From the NCBI RefSeq assembly GCF_003952425.1, contig NZ_CP034449.1, forward strand, positions 6,746,001 through 6,810,000: a DNA stretch of 64,000 bases, in the 5' to 3' direction. Positions 32,514 through 41,257 of this stretch are shown here, one piece after another (position 1 is the first letter of the stretch; every line of letters begins with the position of its first letter). Made by a program: the position numbers and the translations under genes. The notes beneath the pieces are model-generated. The model made no database searches. It was not told where the DNA came from and saw only the letters and a list, made by a program, of their open reading frames with translations. This DNA comes from Mesorhizobium sp. M2A.F.Ca.ET.046.03.2.1 (lineage in GTDB: Bacteria > Pseudomonadota > Alphaproteobacteria > Rhizobiales > Rhizobiaceae).

Positions 32514-32537
32514 CGTTACCCAGAACGTTACCCAGAA
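32514..32537. promoter_or_regulatory. Right integrase arm-type sites
   Basis: CGTTACCCAGAA is tandemly repeated at 32514-32525 and 32526-32537 and shares GTTACCCAGA with the left end (11719-11728). The sites occupy the probable promoter region of the HEPN-like operon. Confidence 0.7.
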
Positions 32538-32595
32538 CGATTTTAAGAAGATATTCAGAGATCGGACTTTTGGGGGTAAGTCCTTGTTTTTATAG

Positions 32596-32673
<78 letters not shown>

Positions 32674-32991
32674 GACCGCGCAAAGCCCTATAGTCTCAAA
32701 GGTTCAGAAGCAAGAGGCCAATAGGACAAAATCACGCCGGGCCTTCCATCTGTTTTCCACGTTATTCTATTTTTTCGAGCGATTACGGCAGCGAAGCACA
32801 GCAGCGTATAACGCGAGGCAAGCCGTGCTCACTCCAAGCCAGCCGAAATTCGGCTACTTTGCCAATTCGTCACCTTTGACAGGCGGCTTACCCTTGCCGG
32901 CGTGCTGTGTCGAGAACCAGCCTCATGCGACTATATCGAGTTGCAGAAGTGATATTGCAAGCAATATTGCATCAATTGAAATTTGCGGCAA
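32674..32991. other. Gap between tRNA-Pro and the SorC-type regulator gene
   Basis: This gap must contain the tRNA promoter. The perfect inverted repeat ATATTGC (32952-32958) / GCAATAT (32961-32967), followed by TTGCATCAATTG, lies just downstream of the regulator gene. No ORF is convincing. Confidence 0.5.
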
Positions 32992-34011
32992 CTACCTCGA
33001 CGCGCCATGCGCGGCCAGCATGCGGCGCGCGCTTTCCTCGTCGGTGATGAGCACGGTCGGCGCGACCAGGTTCATGGCACCGAGCAGCGCCTCGGTCTTC
33101 TCTTCGCCGCCGGAGGTCAGGATTCGGATCGGAGCCTTGCGCAGCCGATCGACATCCACCGACATCACATGGCTGTTGACGGGATGGTCGACCAGGTCGC
33201 CCTTGCGGTCGTAGAAATGGAACAGAAGGTCGCCGACGGCGCCACGCGCAAGCAGGGCCTCCCGGTCCGCTTCCTTGAGAAAGCCGCCGCGCGAGAAGGT
33301 GGTGGCCGACGCGATGCCGCCGACGCTGAGCAGCACAGCATCGAGCGCATCGGCCATCTCGAAGATTTCCTGCAGGCCGCAGCGCTCGACCAGCGCGATC
33401 TTGGTCTCGACGCTGTCGACGACGGCCGGCGTCGGCATCAAATAGCCGTCGCCCTGAAAAATCTGCGCGAAGCGCCAGGCGAACTCGGCCGGGTTGACCC
33501 GGCGCGCGACGCCGACGCCGCCGAGCAGCGAGATCACGCTGAAGTCGGTCAGCGACTTGGCGCTGATGAAAGGCAAGGTGTGGAACAGCGTCACGCCCCA
33601 GCCGACGCCGACCCGCATGCCGGATTTCATGGCGTCGGACAGGAACATGCCGGTCTTGGCGGCGATCGCCGGGATCGGATCGGCGTTGGGGTCGGAGAGC
33701 GGCGCCACCAGCGCCTGCCGCAGGCCGAAGGTCTTTTCCAGCGCGCGCTCCAGGCGCACGATTTCCAGAAGCTCGCTCTCGATGGTGATCTTGACCTCGT
33801 TGCGCGCCCTCGCTTCCGCCAGCATGCGCACGATGGTGACCCGGCCGACGCCGAGCACGTCGGCGATCTCGTTCTGTGTCATCTGCTCGACGAAATACAT
33901 CCAGGCGGCGCGGATCCTGAGCCGGTCGGTCCGGTTTTCATTGACGACCTGGTCGGCCGCCTCCGCTGTCGCCTTGCCGTTTTCAGCTTCGCCCTGCCGT
34001 CGCCTGCCCAA
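32992..34011 (-). CDS. SorC/DeoR-type sugar-binding transcriptional regulator
   Basis: A 339-residue regulator. The helix-turn-helix is at about residues 33-65 (AWMYFVEQMTQNEIADVLGV, GRVTIVRMLAEARARNEV) and the rest is the SorC C-terminal phosphosugar-binding domain (SGMRVGVGWGVTLFHTL, ISLLGGVGVA, LLSVGGI). Members bind a phosphorylated sugar and release DNA. It sits beside the PTS genes and is the natural regulator of that operon. A shared GAACATnTG motif upstream of three nearby units is its candidate operator. Confidence 0.9.
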   Translation of the reverse strand: MGRRRQGEAENGKATAEAADQVVNENRTDRLRIRAAWMYFVEQMTQNEIADVLGVGRVTIVRMLAEARARNEVKITIESELLEIVRLERALEKTFGLRQALVAPLSDPNADPIPAIAAKTGMFLSDAMKSGMRVGVGWGVTLFHTLPFISAKSLTDFSVISLLGGVGVARRVNPAEFAWRFAQIFQGDGYLMPTPAVVDSVETKIALVERCGLQEIFEMADALDAVLLSVGGIASATTFSRGGFLKEADREALLARGAVGDLLFHFYDRKGDLVDHPVNSHVMSVDVDRLRKAPIRILTSGGEEKTEALLGAMNLVAPTVLITDEESARRMLAAHGASR

Positions 34012-34153
34012 GGTCCCCTCCGCGATGCCGTCGCCGATTCTGCGTACTGGTTAAATATCGTCTATTGATCTACCAATCGACACGAACAATCTAGAGAGGG
34101 GCGACTGGCGCCCCCGAGCCGTTGGCGACTTCAGCATTTCGAGGCAATTGGCG

Positions 34154-34924
34154 ATGCTGCGACAAATCTCCGAGGACGTCCGCGCCAACCTGAAGGACCG
34201 GCTTCGGGAACTGCGCGACGCCATTCGCCAGAGCCGGCACGACAGCGCCGGCGAGACGTCTCATGATATAGTCGGGAATTTGCCTCCCTTTCCGGGCCGC
34301 AGCCTGCTCGGCCACGCCGCGAGCGCTGTCGACGACGCGCTGACGATCGCCGAATCCTTCGTTCCCCATTCCCGGCCGCTCAAGGTCGACGGAACGACCG
34401 TGAAAAGCCTGCGCTCCTATTTCCCGGACGGCGATGAAGACCGGCAGATCGGCGGCGAACGTCAATTCAGGCGCGACATGTATTATCTGACCCGCGCGGT
34501 TCTGGCCGGTCACGGCGTCGACAATCCCCGCGTACACGAGGCGAGTTTTTCCGCCGTGCACGCCGCGATGCGCAAGCGCCATGCCGATCTTCTGGCTGGA
34601 GCGACGGCGGATGCGGTCTCCACCGACCAGGTCGCTGCGGCCTGCGCGGCTCTGCTGGTCGAATGCCTCAACCACCGTCCGGTTCAGCCTGGCGAGGCGG
34701 CCACGGCCGACCGGTCGCTCGACATAAGATGTCTGGCGCCTGTCGTGCTTGCCTGCGGACTGGCGACCAAGGCGGACGGCTGCACGCCGGAGCCCGACAT
34801 TCTCGAGATCGCGGTGCTGGCGGCCGAAGTGCGGGAGGATCGCATCCGGCAGGCTTGCGCTCAGGCCAATGCCGTCCAGGAACTGACACCGGTTCTCGCC
34901 ACTCTGCTCGCGCATCTGACGTAA
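34154..34924 (+). CDS. Hypothetical protein in the polyol PTS cluster
   Basis: A 256-residue mostly helical protein (MLRQISEDVRANLKDRLREL onward), convergent with the HPr-EI gene and divergent from the regulator. It contains GERQFRRDMYYLTRAVLAGH and a final LTPVLATLLAHLT. The ATG at 34154 is preferred to TTG at 34148. No family recognised. Its G/C-rich third positions match its neighbours, so it is a resident gene. Confidence 0.6.
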   Translation: MLRQISEDVRANLKDRLRELRDAIRQSRHDSAGETSHDIVGNLPPFPGRSLLGHAASAVDDALTIAESFVPHSRPLKVDGTTVKSLRSYFPDGDEDRQIGGERQFRRDMYYLTRAVLAGHGVDNPRVHEASFSAVHAAMRKRHADLLAGATADAVSTDQVAAACAALLVECLNHRPVQPGEAATADRSLDIRCLAPVVLACGLATKADGCTPEPDILEIAVLAAEVREDRIRQACAQANAVQELTPVLATLLAHLT

Positions 34925-34941
34925 CCGCCGCGAGGAATCCG

Positions 34942-36927
34942 CTATCTTTCGGGCGCCATCGCCGCGATGGTCTTCTTGGCGCGCTGGATCGAGGCCGGGC
35001 TCATGCTGAGCTCGGTCAGGCCCATCCCGATGAAGGCCGGGATCAGGTCCGGACGGCCGGCGGCCTCGCCGCACATGCCCACCATGATGCCGGCGGCGAC
35101 ACCCGCCTTGGCCGTCAGCTCGATCGCCGACATCACCGCCGGATTGGTGACGTCGTTAAGCTTGGCGACCGTCGGGTTGAGGCGGTCGGCGGCCATGATG
35201 TACTGGGTGAGGTCGTTGGTGCCGATCGAGAAGAACGCCACTTCCTTCGCCAGCGCCGACGCGATCAGCACGGCGGCTGGCGTCTCGATCATCACGCCGA
35301 GGTCGAAGCTTGCATGCGGCACGCCTTCGGCCTTCAACTCGGTCGCGCATTCATCGACCAGCGCGCGGGTCCGCGTCACCTCGGCGATTTCCGAGACCAT
35401 CGGCAGCATCACCTTGATGTTGCCGTGAACCGCGGCCCTGAGCAGTGCCCGCAACTGCCTCTTGAAGATGTCGGGACGATCCAGGCACATGCGGATGCCG
35501 CGCCAGCCGAGGAAGGGGTTCTCCTCGTCGGGGAATTCGATGCCGGCGATCGGCTTGTCGCCGCCGATGTCGAGCGTGCGTACGATGACCGAATGCGGCG
35601 CGAACGCCCTGGCCAGCGCGCTGTAGGTCTCGGCCTGCATGTCTTCCGAAGGCAGGTGCATGTGGCGCATGAAGAGCAGCTCGGTGCGGAACAGGCCGAC
35701 GCCCATGGCGCCGGCTTCCTGCGCCGCCTCGATCTCTTCCAGCGAGCCGATATTGGCCGCGACCTCGATCACCGTGCCATCCGCGCGGGTCGGCGTCACG
35801 CTCTTGAACACTTTCAGCCCGGCGCGCTCCTGCGCCGCGGCTTCAACGCGCTTGTTGAAATCGGAGCGCGTCGCCCCATCCGGATCGACGATGACATGCC
35901 CGGCATTGCCGTCGATGGCGACCTCCTTGGCCGCACGCAACTCGTTGATCTTGTCTCCCAGACCCAGCACGGCCGGAACGCCGTGCGAGCGGGCGATGAT
36001 GGCGATGTGCGAGGTGGCGCCGCCATGGCCGCAGACCACGCCGCCGATGCGCTTCAGCGGCGCGCGCGCCAGATCCCAGGCACCGATGTCGTCGGCAATC
36101 AGGATCGCGCCTTGAGGGATGGTCTCCAGGCTGACCTCGTCCTGGCCGAGCAGCACCAGGCAGATCTGCCCGCCGACGGCATGGACGTCGTCGGCCCGGG
36201 CATTGAGATAATGGTCGTCGACCGCGCTGAAATCGGCGGCGATGGTGGCCGCGGCCGCGATGACCGCGGAGACCGCATCGTCACCGCCCTTGATCAGTCT
36301 TTCGACCTCGCCGGTCAGGCTGTCGTCGGCGGCGATGTCGCGCAAAGCCGCGACGATGCCGCGGTCGCCGGCGGCGAGATTGTTCTCGGCAAGCGTGCGG
36401 TCCATGCGCGCCTGGACGCTGGCGACGGCGCCGCGGAAGCGCTCCAGCTCGCTTTCGATCTCGCCGGCCTGCAGGTGCCTGCCCGGCCCCTCGATCTCCG
36501 GCGGGAAATGGGCGAAGGCCGGCCCGATCGCCACGCCCTCACTGGCGGCTACGCCCTGCAGTTTCGGCGTTCCATCCGCCGACGCTGCAGCCGGTGCTAC
36601 GGGCTCCGACGCAGGTGCGACGGCTGCGGTTTCAGAGCCGCCCTCACCCGCTTCGCTCTCGTCGTCGAGACCGGCGCGCGGATTCTCCAGATAGCCGATC
36701 AGCGCCTCGATCGCCTCGATGGCGTCGGCGCCGTTGGCGCGCACGGTGACTTCCTGGTTTTCCTTGACCGCCAGCAGCATCAGCTTGACCGAGCTCTTGG
36801 CGCTGACCGCCTTGCCGTCCTTGATCAGCTCGACATCGGATTCAAAACCCTTGGCGAGTTTTACGAACCGCGTGGCGGGACGGGCGTGCAAACCTTCGTG
36901 CACTCTGACGATGGTCGAGCGTTCCAT
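34942..36927 (-). CDS. HPr-enzyme I fusion of the PTS
   Basis: A 661-residue phosphotransferase. An HPr domain (residues 1-88) carries the phospho-His14 in HEGLHARPATRF and the regulatory-serine region VSAKSSVKLM. An Ala/Pro/Glu linker leads to enzyme I (from about 122), with phospho-His307 in CGHGGATSHIAI, the PEP-binding RTELLFMRHMH and GWRGIRMCLDRP regions, and Cys in MVGMCGEAAGRP. It takes phosphate from PEP and passes it through its own HPr domain to the adjacent IIA. It is the last gene of a five-gene leftward operon. Confidence 0.95.
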   Translation of the reverse strand: MERSTIVRVHEGLHARPATRFVKLAKGFESDVELIKDGKAVSAKSSVKLMLLAVKENQEVTVRANGADAIEAIEALIGYLENPRAGLDDESEAGEGGSETAAVAPASEPVAPAAASADGTPKLQGVAASEGVAIGPAFAHFPPEIEGPGRHLQAGEIESELERFRGAVASVQARMDRTLAENNLAAGDRGIVAALRDIAADDSLTGEVERLIKGGDDAVSAVIAAAATIAADFSAVDDHYLNARADDVHAVGGQICLVLLGQDEVSLETIPQGAILIADDIGAWDLARAPLKRIGGVVCGHGGATSHIAIIARSHGVPAVLGLGDKINELRAAKEVAIDGNAGHVIVDPDGATRSDFNKRVEAAAQERAGLKVFKSVTPTRADGTVIEVAANIGSLEEIEAAQEAGAMGVGLFRTELLFMRHMHLPSEDMQAETYSALARAFAPHSVIVRTLDIGGDKPIAGIEFPDEENPFLGWRGIRMCLDRPDIFKRQLRALLRAAVHGNIKVMLPMVSEIAEVTRTRALVDECATELKAEGVPHASFDLGVMIETPAAVLIASALAKEVAFFSIGTNDLTQYIMAADRLNPTVAKLNDVTNPAVMSAIELTAKAGVAAGIMVGMCGEAAGRPDLIPAFIGMGLTELSMSPASIQRAKKTIAAMAPER

Positions 36928-36975
36928 GGCAATTCTCTAGGTTTGGGCGCTTATCGACAGACAGCGCGGATATTA

Positions 36976-37356
36976 TCAGGCGGCGATGGTGATGACAGCG
37001 CCCGGTGTAAGGGCGGCCACGAGCGCTCCGGTATCGACCTCGGACGCGCAAACCTCACCCGGCCTTTCGGCCTCGGATGCTCCGTTGAAAGAGATCACGA
37101 CATGACCCATCTCGCGGACCTTGCTCCAGGCCGTGGAGCCGACCGCCGTTATCGTCGCCGAGACCGGCCCGAGCGTGATGGAGGCGCCTGTTGCCGGCGC
37201 ATCGTCGCTCGGGCCTTCTTCCGTCTTGTGCAGCACGGAGACCTCGGCCAGTTCGGGAGGCGAGCCATCCGCGAACAGGATGAGCACGCCGCCTTCGGCG
37301 AGGTCCGCCACTTCGGGTCCAATTGCCGTGACCCGTGTCTTGAGAAGAACCGACAT
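36976..37356 (-). CDS. srlB: PTS glucitol/sorbitol-family IIA component
   Basis: A 126-residue soluble phosphocarrier. ILFADGSPPELAEVSVLHKT contains the likely phospho-histidine, and MGHVVISFNGA is typical of the GutA/SrlB family. It passes phosphate from HPr to the IIB cysteine. It has 30 bases of spacing from the IIB gene. Confidence 0.88.
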   Translation of the reverse strand: MSVLLKTRVTAIGPEVADLAEGGVLILFADGSPPELAEVSVLHKTEEGPSDDAPATGASITLGPVSATITAVGSTAWSKVREMGHVVISFNGASEAERPGEVCASEVDTGALVAALTPGAVITIAA

Positions 37357-37385
37357 TTGGCGAACCTCGTTTTATTACTGCTATT

Positions 37386-38390
37386 TTAGAACACGATCAG
37401 GGACACGACCCATGCGATCAGCACGGAGACCGGGCCCATGATCTGGCGGCTGATGAGCACCGCCGGCACGCCGATTTCGATCGTCTTCGGCTTGGCCTCA
37501 CCGAGCGCCAGACCGACAGGAACGAAGTCGCAGCCCACCTGGGTGTTGTAGGCAAACAGCGCCGGCAGCGCCATTGCGGGCGAGATGGTGCCGTTGGCGA
37601 TCTGCGGGCCGATGATGGCGACGCCGATGACCTGGGCGATGACCGCGCCCGGTCCCAGGATGGGCGACAGGAACGGCAGGCCGCAGATGGCCGAGATGAC
37701 CAGCAGGCCGACGATGTTGTTGGCCAGCGGACCCATCGGCTGCGCCAGCACATCGCCGATGCCGGTATAGAGGATCAGGCCGATCAGCATGGTCACGAAA
37801 GCCATGAAGGGCAGCACGTTGCGGACGACCTGATCGATGGTGCGGCGGCCGGAGTTGAAGAAGATGCCGACCACGCGGCCCATGACGCGGCCGATCGAGC
37901 TGATCAGGCCGATAAGCCCGCCTTCGCTCGGCAGCGGCTCGGCCGCCCTGGCTGTGGTGTTGTTGCTTGAACTCATCGATGCTGCTCCCCCCGCAGTGGT
38001 GACCGCTTCGGATCCGTCCGCCATTGCGACATTGGCCGGCTTCACGCCCGAAACGTAGATGTCTTCCGTGATGAACTGGGCGAGCGGACCCGCCTGGCCG
38101 ACCGGCGTCAGATTGACGGTCGGGATACGCTTGCGCGGGTAGACGCCGCAGCGCGCGGTGCCGCCGCAGTCGACGACGACGACCGCCATCTCGCTTTCGA
38201 TCGGCGGCGACTTGAAGCCGTCGACAGCCTGGGCGCCGGTCATGTCGGCAATGAGCTGCGCCACCGGATGGATGCCGCCACCGGTTACCGACACGACCTT
38301 GTTGCGCTGCTCGGTCGGCTCGATGACCAGGGGGCCGCCCCAACCGGTCGACCCCTTCGATATCTTTACTGCCTTGTATGTCTTGGCCAT
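37386..38390 (-). CDS. srlE: PTS glucitol/sorbitol-family IIB(C) component
   Basis: A 334-residue protein. The N-terminal IIB domain has the phospho-cysteine region VVVDCGGTARCGVYPRKRIP (Cys75 and Cys81), and the C-terminal half is a membrane domain with about four helices ending LISRQIMGPVSVLIAWVV. This is the SrlE layout. The family transports and phosphorylates hexitols or related polyols; the substrate cannot be read from sequence. Confidence 0.92.
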   Translation of the reverse strand: MAKTYKAVKISKGSTGWGGPLVIEPTEQRNKVVSVTGGGIHPVAQLIADMTGAQAVDGFKSPPIESEMAVVVVDCGGTARCGVYPRKRIPTVNLTPVGQAGPLAQFITEDIYVSGVKPANVAMADGSEAVTTAGGAASMSSSNNTTARAAEPLPSEGGLIGLISSIGRVMGRVVGIFFNSGRRTIDQVVRNVLPFMAFVTMLIGLILYTGIGDVLAQPMGPLANNIVGLLVISAICGLPFLSPILGPGAVIAQVIGVAIIGPQIANGTISPAMALPALFAYNTQVGCDFVPVGLALGEAKPKTIEIGVPAVLISRQIMGPVSVLIAWVVSLIVF

Positions 38391-38405
38391 GGTGTCCTCC
38401 CGCCC

Positions 38406-39173
38406 TTAGAGCTCGACGCCCTGGCGGCGTGCCATGATGGCCGTGATGCGCTCGGTCAGGATGCCCTTCAGCAGGATGACGACGAGGCCGACGATGGCGT
38501 ACCAGATGGCTACCTTGACGTGATAACCATTGGCGATGACGCCCCGCTTCTCGAGGTCGAGCAGCGCGACCAGCATGCCGCCCCAGACGAAATATTCACC
38601 GGGGTTGATGTGCGGGAAGAGGCCGAGCGGGGGATGCACATAGGACACTGCCGCGTCGTAGAAGGCAGGCTTGTGCTTTTCTTCCAGGAAGGAACCGAAG
38701 GTGTAGGCCATCGGGTTGGTGAGGAAGAACACCGAGAGCACCGGCAGCACCGTATAGCGGGTCAGCGCGATGCGGCCGGCGCCACGCGCCAGACCGTGGA
38801 CGCGCTCCTCGCCGACCAGCTCGGTGACGGCGTAGAAGGCCGTCATAAGCACGACCAGGGTCGGGATGATGCCGGTGACGAAGCCGGCGAACACTTCGCC
38901 GCCCTTCTGGAAGATGCCGATGAAGTACTTGCCGATGGCGGTGAGCCAGCCGAGCTGCTCTTCCTGCTGCACGTTCTTCAGCTGTTCCTTGAGCTGATCG
39001 GCGGTGACCGGCGCGTTGTCGGTCGTCGCCTGCGCCAGGACCACGAGATGATCGGTGGCATGCTCGACGCCGAGCTTGCCGTGCCAGGCAGCATCCGAAA
39101 CCATGGTGCCTGCGACATGCAGGTTGTGCACCGCGAGGTCCGCATGCTGCGCCAATAGTGTAATTACAGACAT
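38406..39173 (-). CDS. srlA: PTS glucitol/sorbitol-family IIC component
   Basis: A 255-residue membrane permease. The family core runs from about residue 75 (GWLTAIGKYFIGIFQKGGEV), with FLTNPMAYTFGSFLEEKHKP and LFPHINPGEYFVWGGMLVAL. It has an N-terminal extension of roughly 70 residues compared with E. coli SrlA, which may reflect a different substrate or regulation. It forms the transport channel with the IIB(C) protein. Confidence 0.92.
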   Translation of the reverse strand: MSVITLLAQHADLAVHNLHVAGTMVSDAAWHGKLGVEHATDHLVVLAQATTDNAPVTADQLKEQLKNVQQEEQLGWLTAIGKYFIGIFQKGGEVFAGFVTGIIPTLVVLMTAFYAVTELVGEERVHGLARGAGRIALTRYTVLPVLSVFFLTNPMAYTFGSFLEEKHKPAFYDAAVSYVHPPLGLFPHINPGEYFVWGGMLVALLDLEKRGVIANGYHVKVAIWYAIVGLVVILLKGILTERITAIMARRQGVEL

Positions 39174-39225
39174 TTCTCCTCCTTATGACCCCTGCCGGTC
39201 ATTCCCAGCCGGCTGCCGGCGTCGT

Positions 39226-39663
39226 TTAAGCCCTTGCTATGTTCAAGCCGGCCAGGCCCGGCTTCTTCCCCGGCTCCGACCGTGCGCGGTCGATCTGCTC
39301 GATCGCCCGTTTCACGGCCTCGGCCACACCGGGTTCCCCCTCCCCCATGATCGCAGGGTTGGACCGGAGTCGATCGAGGGGGATACCCTCGAATTCTTCA
39401 TGTCGCTTGAACTTGGTCAGCACCGAACGGCCGCTCATGACCATCATGCGGCGCACGATGAGATCCGGCGTCACGACGATGAGCGCGATGGTGCCCTTGG
39501 CCAGGCGTCCGCGGAAATTGCCCGCGCCGACGAAACCGTCCTTGTACTGGCTGGTGACGCCTTTGAAGACATCCGAATAATGCCGCATCTGCAGCCAGAC
39601 GCCCAACGATTGCAGCGCCCAGACAACAAACAGCAGAAGCAGTGCCCACTGCCAGATTGCCAT
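39226..39663 (-). CDS. gutM: GutM-family protein
   Basis: A 145-residue protein with an N-terminal transmembrane helix (AIWQWALLLLFVVWALQSLG) and the GutM domain (HYSDVFKGVTSQYKDGFVGA, GTIALIVVTPDLIV). In E. coli GutM is a transcriptional activator of the glucitol operon. The membrane anchor suggests it senses PTS activity. ATG 39663 follows GGGAGGAG. It is the first gene of the leftward PTS operon. Confidence 0.88.
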   Translation of the reverse strand: MAIWQWALLLLFVVWALQSLGVWLQMRHYSDVFKGVTSQYKDGFVGAGNFRGRLAKGTIALIVVTPDLIVRRMMVMSGRSVLTKFKRHEEFEGIPLDRLRSNPAIMGEGEPGVAEAVKRAIEQIDRARSEPGKKPGLAGLNIARA

Positions 39664-39729
39664 TTCGGTCTCCTCCCGAGTCTCTTCCTCCGGCACATAT
39701 TGAACGGAGGCGAGACGACCCGAAAGTGA

Positions 39730-39738
39730 GAACATTTG
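39730..39738. promoter_or_regulatory. Candidate SorC-type operator A
   Basis: GAACATTTG lies 67 bp before gutM in the region divergent to the gene at 39852, with a related TCAACATGTA at 39751-39760. It shares the GAACATnTG core with 40518-40530 and 47347-47359. Confidence 0.45.
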
Positions 39739-39851
39739 TTTCCTCGAATGTCAACATGTATTATATTAGCAGCCATAACGCTCCACAGCCGACCGGCCGA
39801 TTTCGGCATCGGCGGCGCTGTGGTAGCCTGTCGTCAAACGGGATGTGAGAC

Positions 39852-40493
39852 ATGGACCTGCCCTTCAGGCACGAACTGGCGCTTATGCCGGACCTTCGCC
39901 ACAGGCTGCGGCAGCTGCGCTGGTTCCGCGCCACCTTCCGCAGCAGCGCGAGGGTGGTGTCGGAAACGTTCGGCGTGCGCTTCGAGATCGACGAGGCCAA
40001 GCTGACGCGCGCCTTCCTCGACTGGATCGAAGTCATGGAAGCGCAGAAGCGATTTGCGGCGGTCGACCGCGCGGACTTCATCGTCTTCGCCGCCGGGCTG
40101 GTGCTGCGTGAGCTGATCCGGCAGGCGCCGGCGCGGGAGGCCTCAGGTCTGAAGGAAATGGTCGAGACCGAGGCAAATGCCGGCACGGCGGAAATCGTGC
40201 GCTTCTGGCCGGAAGGTTTCCTTTATACCAACTACTGCGTGTCGGCGATCCTGGCCGTGCACGAGCAGGAATTCGGCAACGCGCCCAGCATCGATAAATG
40301 CGCCGACGATCTGCGCACCTGGTGGTCCTACCGCGAGAACGCATCGGAAATGCCCGCTTATGCCGTGGCCTTCCTCGATCGGTTCCTCGGCGCCGAGCCC
40401 AACTGGATCACACCCGACCGCGCCCAGTCGCGCCAGGCCATGCAGCGCGCGCTCGGATCCTCGCCGGTCAGCGAGGCGTTGCGCCAGCTTTGA
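39852..40493 (+). CDS. Hypothetical protein in the polyol cluster
   Basis: A 213-residue soluble, helical protein (MDLPFRHELALMPDLRHRLR onward) with a Trp/Tyr-rich middle (FWPEGFLYTNYCVSAILAVH, DDLRTWWSYRENASEMPAYA). It is divergent from gutM and upstream of the HAD gene. No family recognised. Shared control with the PTS operon is likely because the two share an intergenic region. Confidence 0.65.
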   Translation: MDLPFRHELALMPDLRHRLRQLRWFRATFRSSARVVSETFGVRFEIDEAKLTRAFLDWIEVMEAQKRFAAVDRADFIVFAAGLVLRELIRQAPAREASGLKEMVETEANAGTAEIVRFWPEGFLYTNYCVSAILAVHEQEFGNAPSIDKCADDLRTWWSYRENASEMPAYAVAFLDRFLGAEPNWITPDRAQSRQAMQRALGSSPVSEALRQL

Positions 40494-40517
40494 GCCGCTG
40501 GAGACGTAATCACCCGC

Positions 40518-40530
40518 TATTGAACATCTG
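40518..40530. promoter_or_regulatory. Candidate SorC-type operator B
   Basis: TATTGAACATCTG lies about 52 bp before the HAD gene. It differs by one base from TATTGAACATATG at 47347-47359. Confidence 0.5.
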
Positions 40531-40581
40531 ACTTTTTATCGATAGCGATGTGCGCATTGGCACAGAGGCCGGGAGAAGCGC

Positions 40582-41256
40582 GTGGCGCAAACCAGACTTA
40601 TGATTTTCGACTGCGACGGCGTTCTCGTCGACAGCGAGCCGCTCGCCGCCAAGGCTTACGAGCGCGTCTACGAGAAGCACGGCATGCCGGGCGTGCATGG
40701 CGGCATCATCGCGCAATGCATCGGCATGAAGCAGGCCGACATCATCGTGAAGATCAAGGAACTGACCGGCCACCAGTTCCCCCCGGCGGCCGATGGCGAC
40801 ATCTGGGCCGAGACCAAGCTGCTCTTCTCCGAGGAGTTGAAGCCGACGCCGGGGATCGCGCCATTCCTCAGCGCGCTTGCCGGAAACCGTTGCGTCGCCT
40901 CGTCGTCCTCGGTCGAGCGTATCAACCACAGCCTGTCGGTCACGGGATTGTCGCGCTTCTTCGGCGAGGCGATCTTTTCCTCCTCGATGGTGAAGAACGG
41001 TAAGCCGGCGCCGGACATCTTCCTCTACGCCGCCGAGAAGATGGGTGCGAAGCCGACCGACTGTATCGTGGTAGAGGATTCGCCCTTCGGCGTTCAGGGC
41101 GCGGTGGCTGCCGGCATGATCGCGATCGGCTATACCGGCGGCGGTCACACCTATCCCGAGCACGGCGCGCGGCTGAAAGCCGCCGGCGCCGATTTTGTCT
41201 GCGCCGACTGGCACGAGGTTGCCCGGCAATTGGCGGAGCTTGGTGTCCCGGCCTAA
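40582..41256 (+). CDS. HAD-superfamily sugar phosphatase/phosphomutase
   Basis: A 224-residue HAD hydrolase of the beta-phosphoglucomutase/sugar-phosphatase type. Motif I is FDCDGVLVDSEPLA, motif II ASSSSVER, motif III KNGKPAPDIFLYAA and motif IV VVEDSPFGVQGA. All catalytic residues are present. Within this cluster it probably removes phosphate from a dead-end or overflow sugar phosphate. The exact substrate is unknown. Confidence 0.88.
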   Translation: MAQTRLMIFDCDGVLVDSEPLAAKAYERVYEKHGMPGVHGGIIAQCIGMKQADIIVKIKELTGHQFPPAADGDIWAETKLLFSEELKPTPGIAPFLSALAGNRCVASSSSVERINHSLSVTGLSRFFGEAIFSSSMVKNGKPAPDIFLYAAEKMGAKPTDCIVVEDSPFGVQGAVAAGMIAIGYTGGGHTYPEHGARLKAAGADFVCADWHEVARQLAELGVPA

Positions 41257-41257
41257 T

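Noticed and set aside
34663..37389. A 908-codon rightward open frame opposite the HPr-EI gene
   Set aside because: It is the antisense shadow of the HPr-EI and IIA genes. It is rich in Arg, Gly, Asp and His with no domain pattern, as expected from high-GC antisense frames.
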